A stretch of 64,000 nucleotides of DNA from Pardosa pseudoannulata (GCA_032207245.1 CM063502.1:42745162-42809161); one strand, 5' to 3'; positions 11,244-24,125 are shown, counted from the first letter of the stretch. Notes: a model not told the origin generated them from the sequence alone. Numbers and translations: made by a program.

Positions 11244-12160
11244 AATTTCAAAACGAAAAGCAGAACTCAAATATATGTGTGTTATCATGTATTAGTTTGG
11301 GTATAGACACCTAGTTTCCATCATATAACGGCAATGGATGCAACAAAATAACAGAAAAAAGTCAATCAAAGCACTTGTACTACTACCCTTCTTAATTTTT
11401 ATAAGAAAAATAATTTTTCTACAGAAACATAATTCTACTAACAAATAGTTGTTTTGCGCTGTTTTGCATCTCTGGACGGAAATTTTGGAATTTATAGATT
11501 CACATTTTTAAAAAGTATACCAGCAAAAGCATTTTGGAAATTTAGGTGATTATTATAATTAAATGCAAATACCCGAATTTTTCTATCAAAATTATAATAT
11601 TTATTACTTGTTTTCTTGTAACTTTTTGTAGAGATATTTATATTTTTTAAATGTTTATCATAATTTGATAGGAAATTTAGTATAAGAAAGTAATATTTTT
11701 ATATAATAGAGCTTTTTCACAAAGCAAATATATTGCAAAGAACATCTGGTTGAAATCCAGAACACATTTACACGCCTACATACTTTTTAGTGGAACCTAT
11801 ATGCTATGTAAGATTAGTATATATTGGATGATAGAAAACAAGTCAGGTTATTCCAAATCTATGACCGTCAGGAAATAATTATTTCCCTTCTGATTTCTCT
11901 TTCTTTTTTGTATGGTAACAGAAACAAAGTTTAGCATCACCGCTTTATGTTTTCTAAGAGAAATAAAGTTGCCTATGGTTTTCAAAACTGCTTAAAATAC
12001 GCTGGAAATTCGGAACGACAAGACTACTATATAAAGTATTTCGGCTGGAAAGCTCTGATCAATCTTTTGAAACACAAAAGTTAATCAGATCAGGACTTCC
12101 TCCTCAAAGCTAATTCAAAACAAATATCCATTTCAGCAGTGGGATTCAGACCCACGGATT
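11244..12160. other. AT-rich DNA, no gene seen
   Basis: No domain-bearing frame or terminus. Near 12133-12160 lies a worn B-box-like piece (GGGATTCAGACCCACGGA) just before the SINE, probably another fragment of the same family. Confidence 0.35.
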
Positions 12161-12164
12161 TGCA

Positions 12165-12291
12165 ACACTACGGCTAATGAAACTGGACCTACTGCTTAAA
12201 ACCGATTTCGAATGGCTACGAACATCCATGCCAGAGTGGGATTTGAACCTACGAACACCGGTACCGAAGATAAGCATTCGACCATCGTTCG
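12165..12291 (-). mobile_element. tRNA-derived SINE, 5' part
   Basis: Read on the minus strand, the head contains ATCTTCGGTACCGGTG and the B-box-like GTTCGTAGGTTCAAATCCCA, followed by the body GGCATGGATGTTCGTAGCC and AAGCAGTAGGTCCAG. The same order occurs at 14554, 22261, 38654 and 59600. The AAACC tail is missing here. Polymerase III transcription from the tRNA-like head is inferred from family structure. Confidence 0.75.
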
Positions 12292-12309
12292 TAGTTTGGT
12301 ATCAAAAGA

Positions 12310-14548
12310 CAGTGTCCTATTTATTTGGCTTTCACCGTGCGTACAATGTCATGCTTGAATAGTTGCAAAGGTTTTGTCAGAGCAGAGATATTCAGGTCTC
12401 ACCACGAGAAAGCCTGATACGTTATTGCTTTCATGTCCATTTATTTGGTTTCAACTTAATAAATTCACCTGTTTGTATTTTGTGTTACTTTGTACAAACC
12501 ATAACAACTTTGGAAATGAACAATTCTCCTATTTTAGATAACTTTTTAGATATTGTCAAAAGATATTGGAGGCTTGTGGATCTCATAGCTTAGTTGTCAA
12601 TGACGTGTCATTTGTTCAATAAATTAACCCATTAAATTGCAAAACTCGATTGCATCAAAGGACCATGTCGTTGTACCAATGTTTTATGAAAAGGGTATTA
12701 ACAATGCATGGTTTATAGCCTTAAATCTCGAAACCTTGTGATTTACCGTATTGAAAAACCCATCTTTCAGCTAGGGGCGTAGGATAGAGAAAGGGCTTTC
12801 ATTACAGGCCTTCATTATAAACTTTCTCTAATCAAGATACAATATTTTTCTATTGTATTAAACATTTTTTAATTAGAAAACTACCCGATGTCTCCATAAT
12901 TTGTAAACTGCCCTGCTCGCAGCCGATTACAGTTAGTAATTATGGGTAAAAATTTCTAAACTTTGGTGTTTTTTGTAGTTTTGAATGAATAACTGTAAAA
13001 TAAAGAGGCCCGCATGCATAAAATGATTATTTTCTCTTTTAGAAAACAACATTTATTAAAAAGAAGGAAATCTTTTTATTTTAAAGCAGTGCATAATATA
13101 TCGTATTGCATTTTATAATAATTTAAAGCAATACTTTTAACTATATAAAAAAGTACTTTAACTAAAGTTTAACATGGTTGATATATATATGTATAAATAA
13201 ATTATACACAAGTAAACACAATGAAAGATAATACAGAATATTTTATTCATTTTAAATAATAAATACTTGTTCTATTCGGCTGACAATATAAATAATTAAA
13301 CAGCACTTAAAAAGTTTTTGTTAAGCGAATAATGCATACAAAGCTTCATTACATTTATAAAAACAAACAAGTGTTACTAAGTTCTCTAAAGTTTGTGCTT
13401 TACTAATATATTTTTCTGTGATAACATAAAACTTTAGTAGTTTCGAGAACTTTACACTCTTGCCATTCGATAAATCAGTCGGAGGAAACTGATCCATTAC
13501 CTGAGTAGCAAACGTAGTTGGAAACAAATAAATCCCTTTGTTAACAGTTTCTTAAGTTGTTTATCGAAAGCAAAAGAACCAAATCGGTTCAAGTGTTGTT
13601 TAGGAAATCGGCTTTCCCCAGAATGTTACTTGGGTAGCAATCGTGTACTCCAAGTTTAATCAAAAAGTCAATACACAGAAACAACAAAAAATTTTAGAGT
13701 CAATTCAGAAAGCTTTTTTAATTATTTTTCCACCCAACGATGGAAAATGACTTATTTTAATGGATCACATATCTCTTAAACTTTATAGGAATTAACCTTA
13801 ACTAAAGAAGTGATTAGACAAGGTCTAGATTACATGCTAATTAATCATTGATACCGTATTTGTTTTCACCCAAGTTCTCAGACAATTATTCTTTTCAAAT
13901 ATATTAAGTAATTTGCATTAAAATTATCTGAATGAATTAAAATGTATTTTTGAGCAATACCAAATTTTTGAAAATTAAAAATATGTATTTAACTTTCATG
14001 CATGATTAAAACAATTCTTCATACACAAAACTTTTATATTTTAAACACGAGTTCTAAAATGGTACAAAATTTTAATGAATTAAAATCTTATAAATAAACT
14101 ATATAAATTTATAAGATTTATAAATTATAGTAAATCTTCTAATACATATTACTGTAAAATTTGTATTATTTCTGATATCATTAAGTAATTTATTGCATTA
14201 ATAACATTTTTTGTTAATCAAAAATGTTAATAGCTTTATTATTTAATGTTTAGCTTCTACGATTTTGATTTATTTTAATTTAGTAAAATTTTAGAACTCA
14301 TGCTTAAAATACGAATGGTTTTGGGCATGTGGAATTCTTTTAAACATACCCAAAAGCTGTATATAAACATCTGATTTTTAAGAAATTATCAGTAAGAAAT
14401 TATTATAAGTAAATCCTTTTAATTTAATCTAGATAATTTTAATGTAAATTAACTATTACATTTGTAACGGGAAAATGTATTAGAATTTGAATAAAAAAGT
14501 AGTATAATTAATTAGCATGTAAAGCATGTGTTATGGTTAAAGACCGGT
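12310..14548. other. AT-rich DNA, no gene identified
   Basis: Two modest frames (12363-12593 plus, 13321-13527 minus) have no recognisable domain, no supporting splice pattern I trust and ordinary local composition. I leave them uncalled. Otherwise only AT-rich sequence is seen. Confidence 0.35.
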
Positions 14549-14553
14549 CATGC

Positions 14554-14715
14554 CGGTTTGGCTTGGAGCATTACAGCCTACTTTTATGAAACTCGAGGGC
14601 TAACGAGACCAGGACTTAAGGCTTAAAGCCGACTCCGAACGGCTACGAAAACCCATTCCAGAGTAGGATTCGAACCCATGAACCCGAAGATTAGCTCTCT
14701 AACAATTCGGCCCTG
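14554..14715 (-). mobile_element. tRNA-derived SINE
   Basis: On the minus strand it runs from a worn tRNA-like head with B box GGGTTCGAATCCTAC, through GTAGCCGTTCGGAGTCGGC and AAGCC...GTCCTGGTCTCGTTAGCCC, to a tail AAGCCAAACC. The parts are in the same order as in the better-kept copy at 38654. Confidence 0.8.
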
Positions 14716-15475
14716 TAAATTTCGATAAAACCTGTCGAATTTAGATTTGAACCCTTTAAAGGAGATTAATATTAGATCGATGTACTCTTAATTTTCTAAA
14801 ATAAATCTTTTATGATATCAATTCATTTTTACTATACAGACCTTATATAAAGTTTCCAATGGATAAATAAATTGTTTTAAAATACCATTTTAGATTTTAG
14901 ATTCACAATTTTAAAATTTTATGATCATCGAAGGTAATGTAATTCCGAATGTAGTTACAAAATAATATCCTATAACATGAAATTATAACTGAAATTGAAT
15001 TAAAATTGGATTTCACTTCAACACACATCCAAAAAAGGAATTACGAAAACGATTTAACAATCATTTTTACTGAAAAACGATTTAACAATCCAAAAGCGAA
15101 TCATTTTTACTATTTCATCATGGCCAACCTTCATATTTTTATTCTTGACATTACTTTTCCGGTATTCACAACGCTTAACACGTGATTGTTTTAGATTGTA
15201 GTAACGAATATAAGTCACATAATAAATTTTTAGAGGTGGCCTTATTCGAATTCCTGGCTTGGTGACATGAAAAGATAAAACGTAAAAAGAGAGGGTACCT
15301 GAAGAGCTTCTGTCTTGAATACTTTTTGGGATGTTTCTAGTCAATGGATACAGAGGTAAGACAAGTGTATTGTTAGAAATGTTAAGTATTTTAAAAGGGA
15401 ACTAGATTAATGTACTCTAAATTTCTTAAAACATTCATTATATTAGTTTGTATTAATTGGACAGATCTTATATAA
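14716..15475. other. AT-rich DNA, no gene identified
   Basis: A direct duplication of about 30 bp (AAAACGATTTAACAATC at about 15046 and 15074) is the only structure seen. The 96-codon minus frame at 15054-15344 overlaps it and has no known domain. Confidence 0.35.
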
Positions 15476-16297
15476 CTAGCATATAGAACATCATAAGACG
15501 GGATCAGTAAAATTTTTAATTTTTCGAAATTGTAAAGTACCCTGTGAGGCAGGTAAAAAATGGTTTGTTTTTTAGCTGATAATTATCTGGTACACGCTCA
15601 ATAATTTGTTTATCTTTATACTCCTCTAAAGTCTCCTGATACTGTGAATACAGTTTAGAATCACGTTGAATTCATTTAGAAAGATAATTCAAAGTTTTCT
15701 TAACTACATCGAAATTGTCGTTAAGTTGTTCTCAATTTTTTGTACCCAATAATTGATAGAAGTAAAAGTATAAAACTATCATTTCCACTACACCCTGGAA
15801 GTAGATAGAATTTGTTGTTAATACCGGTGATAAAATTTTCATTGCAACAAAAAATAATCGATGATTAAATTTAAAATTATCATATATGTACCTAATCTAT
15901 TATTTAAGCCAAATATGAAAGAAAATTATTTACGTAATATCTATGTTCAGTGATAAAATATATGAAAATAATGCAGACGATATTTAAATAATTTAAAATA
16001 AGAAATGATTAAATGAGATGGTTAAAGGAATGACGTCATAATGCTAGAAAAAAATGTTATTTTTACTTATTTATTATGTGATAAATTGATAAATTTAATC
16101 GCCTGCTCTTAAACGGGGAAAATAGGGCTTGAAATAATGGCATTAAACGCTCGAAAAGGGGGGAAGGGGTGGATTTCGAACGTTGCTAACCCTAACTCAT
16201 CAAGAATCCAATATGGATGCATCTATCCATTCCAGGTACAACCGCTTCATAAATTCGAGGACAGACGGACATATAACTTAGGCTATTATTATATAGA
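15476..16297 (-). mobile_element. Non-autonomous Helitron copy B
   Basis: Same family as copy A. On the minus strand the 3' end reads through a worn hairpin to CTATATGCTAG. The 5' end at about 16297 has decayed from TCCCCTATATAATAATAGCC to ACTCTATATAATAATAGCC, so the exact edge is uncertain. It carries the TAGATAGAATTTGTTG segment typical of copies B to F. Confidence 0.75.
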
Positions 16298-16299
16298 GT

Positions 16300-17327
16300 A
16301 TACACTATTTGCAGTGGGTAAATAAATTGCTTTAAAATATCACCGATCAGGTCTTAATATTGTTTTAAATATCCCTTTAAGTTTTTAGTTTGACAATTAT
16401 AAAATTCTATGTTAACCAAATGTTTATGTTAATTATGTTCATGAAAAATGTAGAAAATAATATCTCATAACATGGTATTATAAAAATGAAACTAAAATTG
16501 GATTTCAACTGCAATAATATATAAGTATTCATCCAAGGAATGAACTGTTTCAAACTAACAACCCAGGAGCAAATTCTTTTTATTATCGCACCATGAACAG
16601 CTACTATGATTTTATTTATGATATTCTTTTTCCTCTATTCAACATGCGTAATATTTGTTTTGTTTTGATTTATAATAAGGAATATAATTTACAAAATAAT
16701 AAATTTTAAAGGTGTGTTTGTACAGAGGTGTTCTTGACAGAGTTACAAAGACTGTTATTGTAAGGGATTTGAATATGACATTAGCTACAGAAATTTATAC
16801 TTACAGACCGTTGAATATTAGGAGTTTTAAAAAGAGAACCAAAATAAGTTTAAGCTCAAATTTACAATCAAATGCACAAAACAATTTTACTTTTCTTAAT
16901 CTCATTTAGTAGATTTCTATTCACAGATTGGTATGATATACGACTTCCCGTAAAAGGGAGGACGTGATCGTTTTCATTTTGCAGGATGATTTCAAAAAAA
17001 AGTTGATTCAACTTAAACATGAGAGGGGGTATCATAGAATGCTTAAAATACTCTTTTCAGCAGATAATGACGGAGTCACAATTCAGCTGATAAAGAGTGA
17101 AGTATTATATTTTCCTCAATTGAGAAACGGAGGATATATAATGATAAATATGAAGAACAAAGTAAGTAGGGAAAACTGAAGAAATTACATGAATTTTATT
17201 AATATAAAAATAGAAATTCCATCAAACATCAGTTACAACCATAAACGGAGTAGTTTTCTTTAGTTCCTTTTAATTTTAATTACTACTTACAGTTATTGGT
17301 CATTTAATTTTTATTCAATATTTTAGA
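16300..17327. other. AT-rich DNA, no gene identified
   Basis: Two short plus frames (16712-16909 and 16964-17179) encode no motif I know. No repeat or RNA structure stands out. Confidence 0.35.
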
Positions 17328-17733
17328 CTAGCATATAGCCCGTCATATGACCGGATAGTTAAATTTTTAATTTTCTAGAATTATGAAGTAACCTATGAGA
17401 CAGGTAAAAAAATGTTTTGTTTTTTGGCTGATAATTATCTGGTACACGCTCAATGATTTGTTTATCTTCATACTCCTCTAAAGCCTTCCGATACTGTGAA
17501 TGCACTTTAGAAACACGTTGATTACATTTAGAAAGATAATTCAAAGTTTTCTTAACTACGTCGAAATTATCGTTAAGTTCTTCCCATTTTTTTGCCATAG
17601 TAATTAATGGAAGTAAAGGAAGGAAACTATCATTTCAACTACACCCTGGGGGTAGATAGAATTTGTTGTTAATATCTGTGATAAAATTTTCATTGCAACA
17701 AAAATAATCGATGGTTAAATTTAAAATTATCAC
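17328..17733 (-). mobile_element. Helitron copy C, 5'-truncated
   Basis: The 3' half of the same Helitron: CTAG end at 17328, hairpin near 17338-17353, then the family body up to AAATTATCAC near 17733. The 5' half is missing and is replaced by a segment that also precedes copy E (28541-28600). It holds the longest open BEL/Pao-like fragment of the family (17359-17598). Confidence 0.8.
17359..17598 (-). pseudogene. BEL/Pao-like polyprotein fragment in Helitron
   Basis: The 79-codon frame contains LEEYEDKQIIERVPDNYQPK followed by FFYLSHR. In BEL/Pao retrotransposon polyproteins a [YE].....QIIE.VP segment followed shortly by .FYLPHR/H lies at the start of the reverse-transcriptase region. The frame then runs straight into the Helitron 3' end, so reverse-transcriptase catalytic motifs are absent. 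The same peptide, more worn, occurs in the other Helitron copies (for example 29319-29606 minus, where HR is preceded by FFYLP). I infer that an ancestral Helitron captured this piece and amplified it. The assignment rests on motif resemblance only, and it is not an independent gene. Confidence 0.55.
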
Positions 17734-17794
17734 AACCCAAACAAAACATTTAAATCATGTTTATATAAAATTTTGTCATACGAGGCATATCAAA

Positions 17795-18617
17795 ATAGCA
17801 TATAGCTCGTCATATGACAGGATTAGTAAAATTTTTAATTTTACAGAATTTTAATTACCCTATGAGGCAGGTAAAAAAATGGTTTGTTTATTTCCCTGAG
17901 AATTATCTGGTACATGCTCAATGATTTGTTTATCTTCATACTCCTCTAAAGTATCTCGATACTGTGATTGCAGTTCAGAGTTACGTTGAATTCATTTAGA
18001 AAGATAATTCAATGTTTTCTTAGCTACGGAGAAATTATCGTTAAGTTCATCCCAATTTCTTTTGCTACAGTAATTAATGGAAGTAAAGGAATGAAACTAT
18101 CATTTCCACTACACCCTGGAGGTAGATAGAATTTGTTGTTAATACCTGTGATAAAATTTTCATTGCAACAAAAATAATCGATGATTAAATTTAAAATTAT
18201 CACATATGTACCTAATCTATTATTTAAGCCAAATATAAAAGAAAATTATTTACGTAATATCTAAGTTCAGTGATAAAACGTATGAAAATAATGCAGACGA
18301 TATTTAAATAATTAAAAATAAATGATTAAATGAAATTGTTAAAGAAATGACGTCCTAACGCTAGAAAAAATTTGTATTTTTACCTATTTATTTTGTGATT
18401 AATGGATAAATTTAACGGCCTTCTCTTAACCGGGGAAAATAGGGCTATAAATAATGGTATTAAACGCAAGAAAATGGGGTAAAGGGTGGATTTCGAACAT
18501 GGCTAACCCTAACTCATCAAGAACCCAATATGGATGCCTCTTTTCATTCCAGGTACAAACGCTTCATAAATTCGCGGACAGACGGACAGATAACTTAGAC
18601 TATTATTATACAGGGGA
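17795..18617 (-). mobile_element. Non-autonomous Helitron copy D
   Basis: Full-length copy of 823 bp. On the minus strand the 5' end is TCCCCTGTATAATAATAGTC and the 3' end is CTATATGCTAT, with the last base mutated from CTAG. The hairpin CCTGTCATATGACGAG survives with changes. The 60 bp beyond its 3' end (17733-17794) also occur next to copy E. Confidence 0.85.
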
Positions 18618-19940
18618 TTAAAGGCATTTTGGATTTGTAAATAATGATTTTAGAATAACATAAAAGCAGCTTAAATCACTCAACTATAACTAGATGCTAT
18701 ATTATAGCTTTATTCTTAATTTTATTTTCCTGCTATTTGATTTAATTTACTTGAAAACTACAATTTAAAGACACGTGATCCAAGAAGTTGGTCCTTTTAA
18801 CTCTAATTACAAAAATTAAGTGGGAAAATATTTGAAATATTTAGGATATTTTAGAAGTATTTAGAATAGTTTCATTCTTGAAATTTTATACATACTGATA
18901 AGACCGAGTTAATTGATGCCCCTATAAAAACGTACAAGATAGCAGAAGTTCTTGAAATACATTTGATCCCCCTGTTTATAGAATATGAGAAGTATTTTCG
19001 TTTTCCCCTTACGCAAACGGGGATATGTTTACTGCAGTCATTGTCCCTTTATCTTAGTTTTGGGGACATTAAATAAATTTATTAGGTTTTAAATTTTTTT
19101 TCTGATAAAATGTAAAAAGAACTAAATGTGGTCAATAGCCTGATAAAGCTTTAATCGTTTATTCAGTTTACAGTATATTGAACTTTTTAATCGATATTAA
19201 AGTAAACACAAACGCTAATTTTTAACTACATAAAATGGCGTAACAAAGACGTTTCGGGTTTTAGTAGTTACACAGATATCAGTAACAGATGTATTGAAAG
19301 ATAAAAGGAATGTTAAGACTACTAGTGCTTCCTCGTCACGCAAATGTATATCGCTGAATTTTTAAATACTCCTTTCGCATGCGATGTAGTGACGAAAGTG
19401 TACCACAAAAAACTTCTTTTCAAGGAAATATTTCCCTCCTTTGCAGCTGGGATTGAACAAGTAATTTCGTATCTTCATAACACCAAATAATTAAATGTTC
19501 CACTGCGATAAAAGATTATTTGAATGATCATGTCGCTCGTTTCACATATGTTAACATTTTCATAACTGCGTAGAATAAAAAGGGTGAATTTTCACACGCG
19601 ATGAATTCAATAAAAATTAGTACTATTGTACTTTAAAGGTGGTGTGTATTTATAATAATTTACAAAAGTGATTTAAAGTTAAAATATATCTTTTTTAAGC
19701 AAACATTTTTATTTTAAATAGTTCAGCACTATTTTAAGGGCATTTAGAAGGGCAGACAATATGATTTTTAAGTGACTACAATGACATCCACATTCGAGTT
19801 ACATGAAATATCCAAAATATTTTTTAAACCTTTCGACAATAAAGATATTAAATTAATTATATCTTAGCAAAATATTAATATTTAAAACATTTCTTGCAGA
19901 TTTGCCTTCTAATTCAATTTTCTTAAAATGCAAGAGTATT
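18618..19940. other. AT-rich DNA, no gene identified
   Basis: No transposon ends or domain-bearing frames. A somewhat more complex stretch at 19250-19620 contains GCAGCTGGGATTGAACAAG, weakly like an inverted B box, but no A box partner is seen. Confidence 0.35.
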
Positions 19941-19944
19941 CTAG

Positions 19945-21676
19945 TACAATGATGATTGAATGAGTAGAGCACTGTTTTTCGGTATTAACACATTGTATGC
20001 GGGACACGTACTAATACGTTTTCTGACGATTGATACTTGAGTACAAAAATAACGGTATATACAGGAAAACGAAGCCGAATGTTCTTGTCTACTACATAGA
20101 TTCTGGAAAAATTTAGACAAATAAAAACTAGTTTTTACATCAGTGGATGCGGAACCACAGAACGAGAAAAAATGAAAACTATATACTACTATTTCTATTT
20201 GATTTTTCATATTTACGATACTATTATAAATTTATCCATTAAAAATATATTTTTTGTTTACAAATATCTTATGGTTGTTATTTATATATTTCTATTTATA
20301 TATTTGATTATGCATTTCAATATAAAATACCAAAAGTTGGTTATATAATTAAATAATTTTAGATATATTGAGATTTATCTGAATAACTAAATTTACGTTC
20401 AAAACGCCTACTCCCGGAACAATTCCGCTGCGAAATGTACCCGCACACATTATGTTAAAGTCGAATTCCATCAGCGGCATGAATATGTAGTCGTTCCACT
20501 CACCAGTAGTCTTCTTTTATATTTATCCATTTATTACCATTGTATTACTCAAAAGTTAACAGTAGTAAATGAATACAAAGCAATGCATAATACGCAATAG
20601 ATAAAATACTGCCTTACAAATACAGAGTCCGAGGAATCCTAGTAACGTTGTATATGATTGGAGTCGAGCTAAAAGGTTTAATGCCCAAAACTTTGTTGCA
20701 ACCATCCATGGTATATAGAAATACTACGGCGAGTTTTGGCTTATTGATATATGCACACCAGATGCGAGTCAAAGTTACTGTTGGATTTCGTAGAAGTGTC
20801 GCAAGAGTTCTCTCCAAATATGAAAAACTATTCTGGCGCAATGATGATTGAATAGGTTGGGCACTGGTTTTCGGTATTAAAGTCGAATTCTATTAGAGGC
20901 ATTAATGTATGTAGTCGTTCTACTCAACAGCAGTCTTCTTTTATATTTATCATTTATTACCATTGTGTTACTGAAAAGTTAACAGTAATAAATGAAGACA
21001 AAGCAATGCATAATACTCAGCAGATAAAATGCTGCCGTCCATATCCAGTGTCCGAGGAATCCTAGTAATCCTTGTGGATAGTTGGATTTGAGTTAAAAGG
21101 TTTAATGACCAAAGATTTGTTGTAACCATCCATGGTATACGGAAATACTACTGCAAGTTTTGGTTTATTGATATATGTACACCAGATGCGCGTCGAAGTT
21201 ACCTTTGGATTTCGTAGAAGTGTCGCAAGAGTTCTCTCCAAATATGAAAGACAATTCTGGCGCAATTATGATTGAATAGGTAGGAACTGGTTTTCGGTAT
21301 TAAAGTCGAATTCCATTAGAGTCATGATAAATATGTGGTCGTTCCACTCAGTAGCAGTTTTCTTTCATATTTATCCATTTATTACCGCTGTATTACTGAA
21401 AAGTTAACAGTAGTAAATGAAGACAAAGGAAAGCATAATACTCAACAGATAAAATGCTGTCTTCCAAATCCAGTATTCGAGGAATCCTAGTAACGTTTTC
21501 GATGATTGGAGTCGAGCTAAAAGGTTTAATGACCAAAGCTTTGTTGCAACCATCCATGCTATATGGAAATACTATGGCGAGTTTTGGCTTATTGATATAT
21601 GTACACCAGATGCGCGTCGAAGTTACCGTTGGATTTCGTAAAAGTGTCCTAAGAGTCCTCTCGAAATATCAAACTG
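19945..21676. repeat. About 422-bp tandem array, three units plus a partial
   Basis: Full units start with AAAGTCGAATTC at 20457, 20879 and 21302 (spacing 422-423). Shared blocks include TCCGAGGAATCCTAGTAA, TTGTTG.AACCATCCATG and TATTGATATATG.ACACCAG. An isolated partial copy (GATGATTGAATGAGTAGAGC) lies at about 19945-19990, separated by about 467 bp of other sequence. Frames of 64-82 codons occur on both strands of each unit. Differences between units change amino acids freely in either frame, so I do not call a gene. Confidence 0.85.
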
Positions 21677-21679
21677 GAT

Positions 21680-22256
21680 GTGAGGATAAAACCGGACGTT
21701 GAAGAGTACCTAAGTGGAGAATGGACTAGGAGACGTAACATCCGAGGACGAATGTAGGATGACGGACTGTTTTGACACACGACCCGAGATGGAGAGGGGA
21801 CGTTATGACAGATTCGGAGAGAGAGCTACTGTTGAATGCAAATCTGCCAACCGCTAAGAAAAAAATTGTAGTTTCCACGAATTTAGCAAATAATTACGAT
21901 CCTAAGAAAATCGGTCAAAAAAAAATACGATTTGTCGTCAAAAAATATTACAGGAATAAAAAATTACATAGCATCCGGAAAATCTAAATGAATGAATATA
22001 TTTTTTCGATATAAGGAAATCCGTAACAAACTTTTCTGATGAATTTTCGTGTAACTACGGTGCGATACCATACTCTCTCGAAAGTAGAAATTTTTGGATT
22101 AAAAATTAGAAGTTTTGGCTGATACTATCGGTTATAATGCAATAGTATATTTCTGTGTTCTTTCCTCAGTATATTTCTGAGATTTTTTAAAAATTATTAT
22201 CTCTTACTATAAAATGTTAAGGTGTAAAATAACATTAAAATGCAACTAAAATAAAT
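21680..22256. other. Unassigned sequence after the 422-bp array
   Basis: A lysine-rich 71-codon plus frame (21772-21987) lies in purine-rich sequence. No motif is recognisable. Confidence 0.3.
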
Positions 22257-22260
22257 CTAG

Positions 22261-22436
22261 CCGAAAGCTGGAGGATTGGTTAGGCCGCTGATCGTCGGTA
22301 CCGGAGTTACTGGGTTCGATTTCCAGTATGGCATGGATGTTCGTAGCCGTTCGGAATCAGCTTTAAGCAGTAGGTCCCGGTCTCATTAGCCCTCGTGTGC
22401 AAAACAGTAGACTGTAGTGCTCCAGAACCAAACTAA
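22261..22436 (+). mobile_element. tRNA-derived SINE
   Basis: The head reads GGAGGATTGGTTAGGCCGCT (A-box region), GATCGTCGGTACCGGAGTTA and then GGGTTCGATTTCCAG (B box). The body GGCATGGATGTTCGTAGCCG, TAAGCAGTAGGTCCCGGTCT and CATTAGCCCTCGTGTGCAAA follows, and the end is GTGCTCCAGAACCAAACTAA. This is the clearest plus-strand copy of the family. Confidence 0.85.
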
Positions 22437-22439
22437 GAT

Positions 22440-22810
22440 AAATCTAAATAAAATACTTCATCTAACTTTTTATAGAGAGTTTTCAGTTCAGAAATGTATA
22501 TAAATGTATATAATATTTTAAAAATGAAATATTGTCTATTTGAAATTTTACATGGGATTTTAGATACTTTAGTAGAATTGATTGTTTTGTTTGAGTAGTA
22601 AACCTTACACACACAATCATTTAGTATGTGGATTGTGTTATGTCCCGCGTGCGATTGTCCAGGATTTGTGATATGAAAACTCGGCATCCATCCTACCTCG
22701 CAAATTAGTGATCTACTACTTTTGATTTAAAAAATTATCAAGTGATATTATTTTTGATTTCAAAAATTATCAAGTTCTACTATTTTCAATATTCGAAAGT
22801 TGGCAGGTTT
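22440..22810. other. AT-rich DNA, no gene identified
   Basis: An 84-codon minus frame (22433-22687) has no known motif. A short duplication (about 22725-22750 and 22752-22780, both with AAAATTATCAAGT) is the only structure. Confidence 0.35.
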
Positions 22811-24125
22811 GCGAATGACGGAAGTTGTTCACCCTTCTTTCGTTGGACATAAGAATTAAGCTCAGTGCCATGAATTGCCTATGGAAGATGATGTAGATAG
22901 TTGTTGCATGTTAATCAAGTTGTTTTACTCTTTAATTAAGCTGTATCGTAAGCTCTTTACTAATAGTAAATTGTTTTGTTAATTAAAAACGAGGCATTTA
23001 ATATTTCTTCGTGCGTAACAACGTTAAACTCACTGAGTTGTTTCAATCACGTAGGTGGAAAACGGCTCTTGTAATAGCATAACACGATCGTTCGGTTAAA
23101 GAGAACAACCCTGGGGAGCAGGGTGCACTTGATGGCTGATCAGTACACCGAATACAACGTTTTATTATAAACATGATATTTTTATAACAACATACTTTTA
23201 AAACGAGTTTATTTTACCAACGCAATATACTAGCTTAATATAGTTCTGCGAATGATGGAAGTTGTTCATCCTTCTTTCGTTGGACATAAGAATTAAACTT
23301 CGAGGCGTGAATTGTCTCCGAAAGATGTAGATAGTTGCTGCATATTAATCAAGTTGTTTTATGCTTTAATTAAGCTGTATCGTAAGCTCTTTACTAATAG
23401 TAAATTGCTTTGTTAATTAAAAACGATGCATTTAATATTTCTTCGTGCGTAACAACTCGCGAGTTAAACTCACTGATTTGTTTCAATCACGTAGGTGGAA
23501 AACGGCTCTTGTAATAGCATAACACGATCGCTCGGTTAAAGAGAACAACCCTGTGGGGCAGGGTGCACTTGATGTCTGATCAATACACCGTCGAATACAA
23601 CGTTTTATTATAAACATGATATTTTTAAAACAACGTACTTTTAAAAAGAGTTTATTTTACCAACGTAATATACTAGCTTAATATAGTTCTGCGAATGATG
23701 GAAGTTGTTCATCCTTCTTTCGTTGGACATAAGAATTAAGCTCAGTGGTGTGAATTGCCTCCGGAAGATGTAGATAGTTGTTGTATGTTAATTAAGTTGT
23801 TTTACTCTTTAATTAAGCTGTATCGTAAGCTCTTTACTAATAGTAAATTGTTTTGTTAATTAAAAACGAGGCATTTAATATTTCTTCGTGCATAACAACA
23901 TTAAACTCACTGAGTTGTTTCAATCACGTAGGTGGAAAACGGCTCTTGTAATAGCATAACACGATCGTTCGGTTAAAGAGAACAACCCTGGGGAGCAGGG
24001 TGCACTTGATGTCTGATCAATACACCGGCGAATACAACGGTTTATTATAAACATTATATTTTTTAAACAACATATTTTTAAAACTAGTTGATTTTACCTA
24101 AGTAATATACTAGCTTAATATATTT
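22811..24125. repeat. About 440-bp tandem array, three units, conserved hairpins
   Basis: Units start GCGAATGA.GGAAGTTGTTC at 22811, 23248 and 23691 (spacing 437 and 443). The best-kept block, about 120 bp, runs from TTAAACTCACTGA through AATCACGTAGGTGGAAAACG and CTCTTGTAATAGCATAACAC to two adjacent hairpins: CCCTG-loop-CAGGG and GGTG...TTGAT-loop-ATCAA...CACC. They lie at 23109-23149, 23547-23589 and 23986-24026. No open frame explains the conservation. It could be a satellite or a repeated non-coding RNA unit, and I cannot assign a known RNA family. Confidence 0.85.

Noticed and set aside
13321..13527. 68-codon minus frame ending VCFYKCNEALYALFA
   Set aside because: Looked briefly like an exon, but I found no family match, convincing splice sites or neighbouring exons.
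22261..22340. True tRNA gene in the SINE heads
   Set aside because: A- and B-box-like sites are present, but acceptor and anticodon stems do not pair, and the same sequence recurs as a dispersed element.
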